From NCBI RefSeq assembly GCF_000247695.1, contig NW_004624854.1, positions 3,634,939 to 3,698,938 of the forward strand: a DNA stretch of 64,000 nucleotides. Reading direction: 5' to 3'. The notes under the pieces were generated by a model. That model was not told the DNA's origin. It worked only from the letters and a program-made list of their open reading frames with translations, and did not search any database. The stretch comes from Heterocephalus glaber (Eukaryota > Chordata > Mammalia > Rodentia > Bathyergidae). The translations under genes were made by a program, and so were the position numbers. Below are positions 24,330 through 34,925 of the stretch, piece by piece (positions within the stretch are counted from its first letter, which is position 1; each line of letters opens with the position of its first letter).

Positions 24330-24455
24330 CAGTGGTACCTTGCTTCATGAACTTAATTTTTCCCAAGACTTTGGTTGATTGCAATCAGAATAGTGGAATG
24401 AATTCTGCAACCAAAATCCTAGAAAGAATTAAGTTCATCAACTGAGGTAGCACTG
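24330..24455 (+). mobile_element. Tigger-like MITE (126 bp) with TIRs
   Basis: The ends are inverted repeats: CAGTGGTACCTTGCTTCATG and, on the other strand from the right end, CAGTGCTACCTCAGTTGATG. Both continue AACTTAATT, so about 24 of 29 positions match. A TA dinucleotide precedes the left end (24328-24329); the right flank is AA, probably decayed TA. The CAGTGGTACCT terminus is that of pogo/Tigger-type Tc1-mariner elements. There is no coding capacity. Confidence 0.82.
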
Positions 24456-25909
24456 AATGTAATACTTACAAATAAATATTTTTGTTAAATATTTTGAGCA
24501 AGAATATTTTTACTTTATGAAAATAATACAGAGACTCTTTTCATGAAGGAAAAATTATGAATATTTATGGTGTACATCATGTTTTTGTATATTTATACAT
24601 TTTGGAATAGCTAAAACAAACTATTTTATTTAAATATGTATTACTTTACATACTTGTTATATGAACGTTAAAGTCATGTATGTGGTTGTGAATATTTAAT
24701 ATCTCCTCTTAAAAATTATCAAACAAAACATTGTTATTACTCATCATCATGTACATTAGTCTTGTTCAATTATTCCTCCTGTCTAACATAAAACTTGTGT
24801 TCTTTGATAAATGTCTTAACTCTTCCATCCTCTGTGTATTGAGATACATAAAAGAAAATAATGCCATTTTATTCTCTTTTTTGGAAGACTGATATTTCTG
24901 TTGACAATCACTTCCAAGAAAAATTATCATTTATTGAAACATATAATGGGAACACATCTAATCTCATGAATTAGGTTAGAAATGTGAGTTAAGCTTAAAT
25001 ATTGGGAAAATTTAATAAGAAAATGAATTACTAGTTTTTCAATCAAAGCATCTCTGAAATTCTATTTTTAAAGCATATTTGTATCCAAAATATTGTGGTA
25101 CTCACAGTTCCCTTAAAGATCCCCCAAACAATACTAAAACAATGCATTAAATTAAAAAATGTTTCAGTGTCATCAAACAAATCTTTTAAATTATATGACC
25201 ATCTGTAAAGAATTTATCATGTATTTGACTTACCTATAATAAGAAAGTAAAACATTTCACAATAATATGACACTTTAAGAACTGAAAAAATTTGAAAGTA
25301 AAATATAGGTCCACTGTTTTAAGAATATGGAAATCCAATCAAAGTTAATATGTTTTTATTAATATTTAAAACAGAAACAACGTGACATTGCAATTCAACA
25401 CAGTAAACTGGTTAATAATTAATCAGAGTTATCAATATTAGATACGTAAATGGTTTCAATCAGTATTTCAGTTGCTTTTATTGACCCATATATCAATGAA
25501 CATCCATTATATTAGCGCAATGATTTAAAATTTTCTTACACTCTAACAAAATACGTGCAATAGTATTGATCTTTTTCAATATATACTAAAAGTATTGGAG
25601 ATAAAATGGCAGAGATTTGGCCTTATGTTTTTTGTTTCTTAAGTAAACAGGGGAAGAAATCAATTTTCTTTCAGACTATTTTGAGTAGCGCCCTCAAAGT
25701 GAGATTTAGTTGCTTTGTATAAGAAAGCATACAACAACATAAGTATATGTTATTCGTTCAAAGTTCTCCATAAAGAAGCACTCAATAGATTAAAGAGCGT
25801 TACATCTTTCAAATTGGTGCAAAAAGAAAGAAAAGGGTGTTGAGACATTTGATCTCTTGTATCTAAGGAAACTAGCTCTGCGCTGCTGGACAGCTTCTCA
25901 TGCTCTTTT
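24456..25909. other. AT-rich DNA, nothing recognised
   Basis: No gene or repeat family seen on either strand. Confidence 0.6.
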
Positions 25910-26027
25910 AATAATCTCCACTTCGGGGCTGGGGATTTAGCTCAGTGGTTTTGCCGCCTGCTGCACAAGCTCAAGGACCCGAGTTCGATCCCCGGTACCA
26001 AAAAAATAAATAAATAATCTCCACCTC
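25910..26027 (+). mobile_element. Young ID SINE with TSD
   Basis: Best-preserved ID here. It starts at 25925 with ggggctggggatttagctca, has the A box tagctcagtgg, the middle cgcctgctgcacaagctcaa, the B box gagttcgatccccggtacc and an AAAT tail. Direct repeats aataatctccac lie at 25910-25921 and 26013-26024; they extend to 15 bases with one mismatch. It is tRNA-derived but lacks a tRNA cloverleaf middle, so it is not a tRNA gene. Confidence 0.96.
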
Positions 26028-26580
26028 TACAAAAGCAGCCCCCTTGCAAGGAATCCTTGGTGTTCCGAAGGCCAACCTGCAAGACCTCCTCCCTCACGGG
26101 GGATCAAGGATGAACCCCAGCATCTTCTCAGTGTGTGGTTCGGGGCCCCTCTGCATGTCTGGGCCCCCCGAGAACGTCCACGAGTTCCAAGGAAGCTCTG
26201 TGCCTCGAACATGACCCCGACCAGAATCCATGTGTTGGAAATGCAGCCTATAAAAGTGAAGTGCGACACGGTGTTGAGTCATGAAGGATTTGCCCCCAGC
26301 AGTGCATGAATGCAGGCTTGTTATCCAGACAGTGGGTTGGTACTCCAGCAAGCTGGGACCTGGTTGCCCTCTTTCTGTCCTCTCTTAGCCTGCAGTGCCT
26401 TTTACCTCGTGATTGTGCAAGAAAGCCCTTACCAGATGCAGCCCATTCACTCACTCTGCACTTCCAGGCCTCCTGAGTCCTGACCAAGTTAAGTTTGATC
26501 CTTATAAATCTCCCCGGCTGGGGCATTTTATTGTGGTATTATAGCAACACAAAACTGTCTAAGATAAATTCTAAGACTTG
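26028..26580 (+). mobile_element. MaLR-type LTR (probable)
   Basis: The right part follows the 3' end of mammalian MaLR (MST/MLT-like) LTRs: cttccaggcctcctgagtcc, then ccccggctggggcattttat, then tatagcaacacaaaactgtc. The left part (26030-26250) is unusually GC- and CpG-rich and may be the U3 of the same LTR; its start is not located. The open frames through it are non-coding. Confidence 0.5.
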
Positions 26581-26734
26581 ATTTGTTTTGTTTGCACATT
26601 TAATAATTTACCTGACGACTCTGGAATGGCTCTACCTGTTTGCTCGGTTTGTTGACTGAAACAGACTCAAGGTTAGGGGATGACCAGGATTTCATGAATC
26701 ATGTCCTTTAAACTTGCCTTAAACAGCGGTGATG

Positions 26735-26930
26735 AGAGCTTCCCAAAGTGTGATTCTCAGACTCCGCAGGTCCCTGAGTCTTTCTCAGGAAGTCTGTGGC
26801 ACAAAAAGTATTTAAGCAACCATAAGGAAGTGGTGTTTTCCCTTTCCACCGAGTTAACCTCTGCATCCGGGAGTAAAGGTCACAGTGGGTGACATTTCTG
26901 GCACACGAACAGAAGGGAGCGTTGGCATGC
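26735..26930 (+). mobile_element. Probable hAT-Charlie-type relic
   Basis: The order cccaaagtgtgattctcaga, gtccctgagtctttctcagg, tctgtggcacaaaaagtatt and gtcacagtgggtgacatttc resembles the internal part of a Charlie-like non-autonomous DNA transposon. No terminal repeats were located. Confidence 0.4.
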
Positions 26931-27436
26931 TCCGTACTAGGATTTCCAGCTGGAGATAAAACCTAATTTCATTCAAAGTGTCCCTATACAGGAACAGAAA
27001 TGCTAATGTTATTTAACCTTGACCACCAAATACACAGATCTATAATATTCAGTGAGTTAGAATGGGAAAAACACACAAAACTCTGGCTAAATCCTGAAGG
27101 ACAACTGAGTCCATGGTGTGAAGATCCACCGCTTCTGACTCTGAGACACATGCTTAAGTTAACACTGAAGCTTTCTTCTCCTCAGATACATACTTAAGCT
27201 TACCAAATGTAACTTTTGTGGCCAATGTAAACAGATATGATTTTACTACATTTACATTTCCTTGTCAGTAAAGTTGACATGAGCATGATGTCTTTCTTTA
27301 AAAAATAAAATTGTTTGAGGATTAGGATGAAGGAATGCATATAAAGAATGGATCTTAAGACCACAATGTTCATTTAAATACTGTAAGTCAGATGCAGAAA
27401 GTTAAAAATCCTGTAATTTCTCTCATGAGAGCAAAT
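26931..27436. other. Nothing recognised
   Basis: No gene or repeat signature seen. Confidence 0.55.
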
Positions 27437-27650
27437 TAAAACACAAATAAATTAAAGAGCAAAATAAAGGAGAGATGGGAGTAAACAGAAAGAGACTTGG
27501 TGGAGAAAAGGCGAGAATTGAGAGAGGGTAGAAAGCAGTAAGGGTAAAGAGGTCAAAAGTCATCAAGAAGTGATATTCAATGTACCAATTTCTCAAAGTT
27601 AATGTAACTATTCACTTTGTATATCAAAACATACATTCAAGAAAAAGAAA
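27437..27650 (+). mobile_element. Possible older L1 3' UTR
   Basis: Purine-rich stretch (aaaataaaggagagatggga, then aaagagacttggtggagaaa, then gagagagggtagaaagcagt) followed by a 'tgatattcaatgtaccaatt' end block. This is similar in layout to the L1 3' ends at 34500 and 51290 but diverged. Confidence 0.45.
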
Positions 27651-28760
27651 TCATCTTTTCGAGCAGAACGCAGCATGTGTGGTCAATCAGCAGAGAAAGT
27701 AATGACGCTCATGTGGGAAATGTTACTGTGTGCCTGACAATGTTCTCAATTTCTCATCTGCAACTGTCTTTTATATTTGTAAAAATTCTAAAATAGTAAA
27801 TACTGCCATTGGTTCTATTTCGAAGAGACAGCCGGACAGACAGGCTGTGGTCCTGGCGTTCTTCGGTCACAAACCTCCTCATGGAAATCCAGTACTGTAC
27901 CATCTCCCAGTGCCATCATGCAATACGTTCTTTTAAGTTCTGTGCCATCCAGAGAAAGAATAATGCATTATTTTTCTCTCTCGATGGAACCTAAGAGCTG
28001 ATTCATTTGTTAGCGTTTCACAGATATTCAAGGAGCTCGGTGTGCTGAATGGAGATTTTTCTCAGTCTAGCTCCATGGATTCTAAGGTTACTGACAGAGG
28101 CACTCAGATCAATACCTGCAACAAGATCTATGATTTAGGTGACCTTCACATATTCACTGCTTTACATATTGAATTGGAAAGTTGAAAAACATATCCCTCA
28201 GTTATTCTTACTTTATCTAGAGAGAACACAAATTATGCTAATATTTTCACATATCTACCTAATCTGATTTTATTTTATTGAAAACATTTTGTTCAACTTT
28301 TACTTTTTCCTATTGTTCCATCTTTTGCTTTATAAACATGAGTGTGATGTCTTTTATTTTTGTATCCCTCTCAGAAATAAATGTATTTTTAAAATTGAAT
28401 TTCTCACTCTCAAAGGTGTATTATTGATATTCTCATATGTATAGCACATCTTTGCACATCGTCACTTAATTTCTACTTACTTCCATATCCCACACTATTA
28501 CCAGTTTTTCTCCCCACCACATATGTACTTTCCTCATCTATCTTTCTCAGTAATTGGACCACAAGTTTGGCTGATAGTTGTATCCATTTAAAAGTGGATT
28601 TTCCAAGACTCTGAGTTTATTTACATATTTTAGTTATCACTGTCAGTTATGATGGCACACCAAGTGAAGTAATTTTTATAAGGAACATGAAATATAATTG
28701 GTACTCCAAAATTGTAAACTATAAACTATAAAGTAGGACATTTTTGTGACCAATGTTTGA
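27651..28760. other. Nothing recognised
   Basis: No coding or repeat structure that I can support. Confidence 0.55.
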
Positions 28761-28764
28761 TCTG

Positions 28765-29110
28765 CCACTATTTAACAAAGTATCCTAAAATGAGTGATAT
28801 GTAAAGAAATCTATTTTAATGTGCTCACAAACTTTGTGAGTCATGAATTTGGACAATCTAATATCAGGGATGCTTGATCTCCCATTCAGAACATCTAGGG
28901 CCATAGCTAGGGAGACTTGGACATACCACAATGACTGGACTCCGGGGCATGGAATCAGATGGAAAAGCCCTCATGTGTCTGCCTGGTGGATGAGCTAGAA
29001 TAAATCAAGGGCTGGAGGTGGAAAAGCTCCTCCTCTGTGGAAGTGTCTGATGCCTTTCCACATGATGCAGGCTTCGTATGGTGAAGTGTCTGGGTTCTAA
29101 GACAAAAATC
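28765..29110. mobile_element. Possible ancient LTR/MLT-like repeat
   Basis: The order actatttaacaaagtatcct, gtgctcacaaactttgtgag, then a GC-richer stretch with ggcatggaatcagatggaaa loosely follows an old mammalian interspersed repeat ('caaagtatcacaaactgggt..cacagttctgtgggtcagg'). I cannot name the family or limits with confidence. Confidence 0.3.
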
Positions 29111-29245
29111 CAAAAAAAAATTATTCAAAGAGCAATCTAAGACAAACATGTAGAAAATGTAGGCATTTCTATGACCTAGGCTTAGACTCCTTGATCTTGG
29201 GGCTGCATCTCCACACAGCATGCCTCACAGATTCAAGGGAGCATA

Positions 29246-29650
29246 CACAGTGTTATGGTTTGGGTCTAGATGTCCCCCAAAAGCCTTATGCAGTCTTAGG
29301 GCTTTTTCAGAGGTGGCTGGATCTAGAGTGTATGATGCTGGGATTAAGAGTGTGTGGTTACTAAACCCATACACTGATTGGTTTGTCACCTCCTAATCCT
29401 AGCAGTCTGGACAACATGAAAGGGGCAGAAAGACGCTGTTAAGGTGCCCTGTTACCTTTTCTACCTTGTGGGCACCATAAATGCTTTCTCCTCTGTGACA
29501 CCGCTCTGCCATGTGCCACTCTGCCTTGGAGCCAACCGATTATGGACTGAAACCTCTACAAACTGGGAGCTAAATAAATCTTTCCTCCTTTAACTTTGAG
29601 GGTTAAGTATTTTGTCTCAGCAATGAGAGTAAAGTAACTAGCACACACAG
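29246..29650 (+). mobile_element. MaLR-type solo LTR with perfect TSD
   Basis: A 395-base LTR from TG (tgttatggtttgggtctaga, 29251) to CA (aaagtaactagcaca, 29645), flanked by the 5-bp repeat cacag at 29246-29250 and 29646-29650. Five-bp TSDs, length and sequence fit the ERVL-MaLR class. The block gattatggactgaaacctct, then gctaaataaatctttcctcc carries the AATAAA signal, and tattttgtctcagcaatgag is the U5 end. No internal retroviral sequence is present, so LTR-LTR recombination removed it. A second copy lies at 48781. Confidence 0.92.
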
Positions 29651-29667
29651 ATTGCCCCAAAGGTTAC

Positions 29668-29865
29668 TTTATCTTTTTGTGGCACTAGGGATTGAACTCA
29701 GGGCCCTTGCACTGAGATACTCCACAGCCATTTTTTTTTAACTTCTTATTTTGATACCTACTTTTCCTGAGTAGCTATGGCAACCAGGCTGAGCTCAAAC
29801 TTGAGATCCAATTTCCACAGCCTTCTAGACTTCTGGGATTAAAGGTGTGCACCTCACCCCTAATT
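29668..29865 (-). mobile_element. B1-ID composite SINE (B1-dID-like)
   Basis: On the minus strand the order is B1 (ggtgtgcacacctttaatcc-like start, tttgagctcagcctggttgc) followed by an ID-like half (cagtgcaagggccctgagtt, then caatccctagtgccac). That order, B1 left and ID right, is the one described for B1-dID SINEs of several non-murid rodent families, and is the reverse of the murine B4 order. It is moderately diverged. Confidence 0.65.
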
Positions 29866-30357
29866 TAATCTCTCAATTCTTATTGGAAAAATTGTCAAAG
29901 AATTTGAGAGTGTGTTGCAAATTTGCCCCCACCAACTCCTCAATGATTACAATGATAAATATATATTAACCATAACAATATTTCAAATTGGAGAAAAAGT
30001 TGAAGAGATTCACCTCACTTCCCCGTACTTCAGCTATTAATTCATTAAAATAAGTGAAAATAGGTGGCCTATTACATGGTATTACACATTGTAATATAAT
30101 AAAAAAGTATGTATTCAAAAATAGTTATGAAAATAAATGCTTTTTAATATAACTTGCTTTCCAAAACTGCAAATCATAAATGTCTCCATAATCTGTCCAA
30201 CATGTATATGTGTCTTCCTTTGTTCCCTTTCTGTGAGATTTAGCGAGACTGTTTAGCCTCTCTCCCCTTTTCCAAAGAATGACATACTAAAGCAAACCTA
30301 AAGATCAGATTTTTATTTTTTTCTGTTTCACCTTGGCATTTTGACAATCGTGCCAAA

Positions 30358-30390
<33 letters not shown>

Positions 30391-31385
30391 TAATATTTTG
30401 ATGACCTTCAAAATGTTTCTTTGAACAAAATGTTCTATTTTTAAAAGGCAACATTATTGAATTTAGGTAAATTAAATGTCATCAAAATCAATTTCCTTTT
30501 GATGGTCAACTCTTAACCACAGCACGAGTTATCTGAAATGAGCAAAAGGTGAAATGCCCTTGAAACTTCATGTGAAGGTCACATTAAAACAAGGCGCAGC
30601 CAGCTCTTTCACACTGGACAACAGAAGCAGTAAGTAATCACAATGCTACTAATGTTGACAGTTCAAGTATTGCTTGCAATGGTCCAAAAATTTCACTTAT
30701 AAATGAATAAGTTCTGGAAGGTAAGAGAATTATTTATTTATAAATGTTTACCCCTAAAGATGACTATTAAATGCTTAATTTGGTTTGATTTTTCATCTTG
30801 AAGCCATATTTTAGAAGTTTTCTAACCTGAACAATGTCTTTGCTGTTTATAAATGATAAAATAGAAATTTCAGAAATGTTTTATTTGTATTAGCATGAAC
30901 AATGAATATATTTTCATCACTGTTAAAATTAGTCTTTGACAGTATAAGTACAAATTCTAAGATTTCTGTGAATAGAAAAGCTAACATTCAAAAGTTTAAC
31001 CTCCAACAGTTCAGGCTCTAGGAAGATTCACATCAATAGCTATTTAAATATCTTCAAGGAGGCAGTTGTCCATATGTAACCTAAAAAGAAATATTCTTGC
31101 AAATCTCCTCCTCTCCGTAAAGCACTTGCTTATATTAATTTAATCTAAATGCATATGAAAATGTTTTATTAGACCATACATCCAATTTAAAATATATTGT
31201 TCTCAGAAGTGAGAAACAGCTCTGTAAAATGAGAGCTAATATTAATTGTATACATAATACTAAGTCTGTGCGAAAATTTTACCACTCAATAGGGATGAAT
31301 CTGCTAGTTGTGGGACTGTTGGCTTAATCAATGGTGGACTTGAAATTTAAAACTATAATATATATTATAATTCCCTCTCTTTCCT
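29866..31385. other. AT-rich DNA with one (CA)n
   Basis: A (CA)n run lies at 30357-30389. A short non-repetitive stretch around 30590-30650 ends in a donor-like gcagtaagtaat, but no acceptor or frame supports an exon. Nothing else is recognised. Confidence 0.5.
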
Positions 31386-31395
31386 TCTGTATTTA

Positions 31396-31428
<33 letters not shown>
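31396..31428 (+). repeat. (GA)n microsatellite
   Basis: About 16 uninterrupted GA units directly upstream of an old ID. Confidence 0.97.
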
Positions 31429-31431
<3 letters not shown>

Positions 31432-31439
31432 AAAAAAGA

Positions 31440-31515
31440 CCTGAAATGTAACACAATGATAGAGCTTTTGCCTAGCATGGCCGAGGCACTGGTTCATTCC
31501 CCAGTTCGCAACAAA
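31440..31515 (+). mobile_element. Old-type ID SINE
   Basis: The block gatagagcttttgcctagca, then ggccgaggcactggttcatt, then ccccagttcgcaac is a diverged ID of the classical tRNA-Ala-like form ('gagcacttgcctagcatgcacgaggc'), unlike the younger copies with 'cgcctgctgcacaag'. Confidence 0.7.
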
Positions 31516-31649
31516 TAAAATCAACCTCACAAAAGTTCTGTCTTTGAGCACACTAGTTATCTCACACTAAGAAAGCAAAACTTTTTAAAATCGTGAATGT
31601 TTTTCTTGTATCTATTTCAAGGTGTGATTAAAACAAGCTGGATGTTTAA

Positions 31650-31935
31650 ATTTTAAAAGTTGCTTGAAATAAAATAACCCTCCACAGAATCTTGCCCCTG
31701 GCTTCAAATGCACTTGTCCCATTGTCCTTTCCAGTTTCTGAAGCATTTCCTGAAATCTTTCATGAGTATCTTTAGTTCCACTACTGTGGATGCCTCAATA
31801 TTCTGATATGATTTGCAGCATTTACCTTTCACACTCATTTTGACTTTAGCAAATACTCAGAAGTGTCCTGGCTCTGAATCCAGTGAATGAGGAAGTCCTC
31901 AGGCAAACCATAATGTGTTTGTGAGACTGCCTTTC
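31650..31935 (-). pseudogene. Mariner-type transposase C-terminus relic (minus)
   Basis: The minus strand encodes PHSLDSEPGHF*VFAKVK, counterpart of the mariner 'PYSPDLAPCDFFLFPK' motif around the last catalytic Asp. Then come KCCKSYQNIEASTVVELKIL and KDFRKCFRNWKGQWDKCI, counterparts of the 'EDFQ.CF..W..RWDKC' C-terminus. Stops show it is dead. It is a cut-and-paste transposase relic of the Tc1/mariner superfamily. A second C-terminus in the opposite orientation follows at once. Confidence 0.75.
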
Positions 31936-31939
31936 TGTT

Positions 31940-32110
31940 ACGTAGCATTTGGCAAGAGCACGCCTGCATTTCTGATCACACCTTATAAAGACACTCGTGA
32001 AAGCACTTCCAGAAATAGTCCAGAAAGTGGCAAGAACAATGGAATACTTGCCTTTGAAGAGAAGGGGAATATTTTGAGGGGGATTAATGGCAATATGTCT
32101 TTTAATGCAA
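31940..32110 (+). pseudogene. Mariner-type transposase C-terminus relic (plus)
   Basis: The plus-strand frame ending at a TAA at 32085 reads HFQK*SRKWQEQWNTCL*REG followed by EYFEGD and stop, a clear mariner-type C-terminus with two internal stops. Upstream, ataaagacactcgtgaaag matches the DNA of the preceding 'LKTLTKE' region. It represents the same protein end as the adjacent minus-strand relic, facing away from it, so the pair forms an inverted duplication. Confidence 0.75.
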
Positions 32111-32250
32111 TATAGTTTAATTAAAAATATTTTGAACATGCATCATACATTACATTTGCAAAAGTTACATCCTTTCACGTGTCAATATTATGTAAAGTTT
32201 GCAGTAAGTTGTAATTCATTGTAGCAAAAACTTCCTTAATCTAAAAATCC
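32111..32250. other. AT-rich DNA, nothing recognised
   Basis: No terminal inverted repeat could be fixed next to the mariner relics here. Confidence 0.5.
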
Positions 32251-32599
32251 AAAATAAAAAATTCTGCAATATTCAAAACATGTTGGGCACCCATATGATA
32301 CAATGATACCATAGCTAAACTCATCAAAAGGAAGAGATTAAGGTCCAGCTTAACAAAATTTAATTTAAAAGCCATGAAATTATAAAAGACACCATTCAAA
32401 TCCAGAGAAATATCAGAAATTATTTTGAAAACATATTCCAAAATATTGGAGAATCTTGCTACACATGACCTCTGAAATATGAACCAAAAAAGACATAAAA
32501 ACCCTGAAGAGATAAATAACAAGTAATGAGATTGAGGCTGTAGCAAATCTGCCAACTAAGAATCCCAGCACACCGGGAAGTTACTGCTGAATTTTATCA

Positions 32600-34450
32600 T
32601 AACTTTAGAGAAGAACTTACACGGATGTTCCTCAGAAGTTTCAATGTCATAGAAATTAAAGAATTCCTTCCAAACTTACTCTATGAAAAGAGGTTAATAC
32701 AAAAATTAGATAGGGACTCAACAAAAAAGAAAACTATGGGACAATACCCTTGATAAACATACATGCAAAAATCATTAACAAGATTCTTGTAAACAAAATT
32801 CATTATTTATTTAAAAAATCATATAACTTCCCCAAGTCAGTTTCATCCCAGGTCTGCAAGGATGCCTAAACACACATAAATTAATTAATGTTAACACAGC
32901 ATATAAATAGATCCAGGATAAAAATCACATGATCATCTCAATGGAAGCAGAAAAATCCTTCAACAAAATCCAAGATTCCTTCATAATAAATACCCTGATG
33001 AAAAGAGGTATAAAAAGATCTTACCTAAAACTGACAAAAGTCATACATGGCAAACTCAAAGCCAACATCATACTGAATGATGAAAAACTGAAAGCTTTTC
33101 CTCTAAAATTAGAAACAAAGCAAAGATGTACATTCACCACTTCTTAACACAGTATTTGAAACTAACTGGAGCAAGCGGACAAAAGTAAAAGGGAAGCAAT
33201 AGGGAAGAGAGCAGAAGCAGACAAAAAAGAATTGTGTTGTATAGACGTACCAACTCCCCATGCTAAATGCAATCATTATATACTGCAAATATGTAGTAAT
33301 AAAAGTAAAAATTTAAAAAGAGCAAAACTCCAGGCATCCTAATGCCTGATTTCAAACTATACTGCAAAGCAATAGTAAGAAAAACAACACACTACTGGCC
33401 TAAAAACAGACACGAAGTGCAATAGCATAAAAGACATAGAAACAGCTCCACATACAGTTACCCGGTTTTTGACAAAGGAGCAAAAATATACTTTGGAGAA
33501 AAGATAATACTCTTTAACAAAATTGTTTTGAGAAAAATGGATATTCATTTGCAGACAGTTGGAACTAGATTTTTATCTCACACTCTGTACTTAAATCAAA
33601 ATAGATGAAACACTGAGATATAAAAACACTTTAAAACTGCTGAAAGGTATCATAGTGAAAACATTTTAAGCCACATAGATTTTCTGAATAAATTTCCAAT
33701 AGTAGAGAAAAATAATATAAAGAATCAAAAAATGGATTACATCAAATTACAGAACCTCTGCACAACAAAAGCAACATCGAAAGAGTGAAAAAGCAGCTGA
33801 TGGAATGGAAGGAAAAATTGTCAGCTAATTTTCTGATAGAGAACTAATAGCTAGAATATACAAAGAAATAAAAAAAAAAATCAACCCCCGAATCAAGAGC
33901 CCCAATCAAAGATGCACAAAGGAATAGCCACATTTCAAAATAAGTGTAAATGGCCAATATATTCAAAATCATTATCCATTAGAGAAACTTAAATGAAAAC
34001 AATTTTAAGATTCCATATTACCGCATTCAGTATGACTGTGATGAAAAACGCTAAAAAAGGAAATGAACGCAGGGAAATAAATGAACCCTCTATTGTTGAT
34101 AGGAATATATACTAACACAACTTCTATGGAAATCAGAATGGAGATTCCTCACAATGCTCAACAGAACTAACTTTTGGCCCAGCTATATCTCTTCTGAGAA
34201 TTCCCCCAAAATTAAATACATTGATGCATGCACACCCATTTTTATAATGGTACAATCACAATAAATGAGCTCTGAAGACACCCTACATGCCCATCAATAG
34301 GTGAATGATAAACCAAATGTGGCTTATTGGAATATGTTAGAATGGAATGCTTTTCTTTATACAAATGAAATTATCTCATTTGCTGGAAAATGGATCAAAT
34401 TGGAGGCCATCAAGTTAAGTGAAATAATCCAGACTCATGAAGTTAGATAT
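32600..34450 (+). pseudogene. LINE-1 ORF2 RT and C-terminus (broken)
   Basis: The segment at 32929-33147 reads MIISMEAEKSFNKIQDSFIIN, with the RT motif-A Asp replaced (canonical 'SIDAEKAFD'), then GKLKANIILNDEKLKAFPLK and an arginine-rich 'QRC' in place of '[11 protein letters not shown]'. The following FADD region is lost in the deletion/insertion near 33180-33320. After it come lwrkn- and 'KQKMDYIKLQNLCTTKATS'-like blocks of the C-terminal half. It is non-functional. Confidence 0.8.
33185..33320 (+). mobile_element. Probable L1 3'-end fragment nested in L1
   Basis: The purine-rich stretch agggaagagagcagaagcag, followed by tgtatagacgtaccaactcc, then tgcaatcattatatactgca and a rtaataaaagtaaaaa tail, resembles the 3' terminus of the L1 type seen at 51290-51530. 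It sits where the FADD region of the host L1 should be. Confidence 0.45.
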
Positions 34451-34779
34451 CGTATTTTCTCTTACATGAGATAGCTAAGATATTAATCAAAATATAGGAG
34501 AGGTGATAGAAAAATTAGGAGACAGACTTTTGGAAAAGGGAATGGGGATCTGTGGGAAGGGAGAGAAAAGGTAGACAGGGTTAAAGGGGTTAGTAAAGGT
34601 CGAGCCTCGTGCACATGGAAATTTCCCCAAAAGAACACCATTCTGCATTATAAACATGGGCCAAATGAATAACAGACAAACAAACTTGAGTATATCTAAC
34701 AGCCTTGTTGTATAAGATTGCAGTTAAACAGTAACATTACTTTTAAAATTAAAGAGTAATTATGGTGCATTTTTATAAA

Positions 34780-34925
34780 TCAAAATGGAAAGATTTGGCT
34801 AATTGGAAAACCTGGTCAACAAAATTAATAGATAAACCACAGACTAGGGAAGATATTTATATCACACAATTACAAAAATATTATGTACCTAGACTATAAA
34901 CAGTGTAAATTAATACAAGGAAAGA
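34780..34925 (+). mobile_element. Old L1 ORF2 fragment
   Basis: The block aaaattaatagataaaccac, then agactagggaagatatttat, matches the 'IDKPLA..WEKIFA' region of L1 ORF2 in diverged form. Confidence 0.5.

Larger units (their letters stand above)
32251..34725 (+). mobile_element. Old 5'-truncated LINE-1
   Basis: Plus-strand L1 beginning inside the ORF2 region between endonuclease and RT (aactcatcaaaaggaagaga) and running through RT, the C-terminal domain and a 3' UTR with purine-rich block aagggaatggggatctgtgg (about 34500-34620), ending near 34725. It is older than the 2850-8101 lineage and has a different 3' UTR. An L1 3'-end fragment seems to be inserted at about 33185-33320. Confidence 0.85.

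Noticed and set aside
25925..26000. tRNA gene (A and B boxes present)
   Set aside because: The boxes belong to an ID SINE with poly(A) tail and TSDs; the middle does not form an anticodon arm.
26027..26526. Overlapping minus-strand frames of 80-92 codons in GC-rich DNA
   Set aside because: No homology recognised, several overlapping frames of equal length, and the place is better explained as an LTR-like repeat.
31846..32115. Host gene from the 97- and 66-codon opposing frames
   Set aside because: Both fall in mariner transposase relics; the true transposase frames are others and contain stops.
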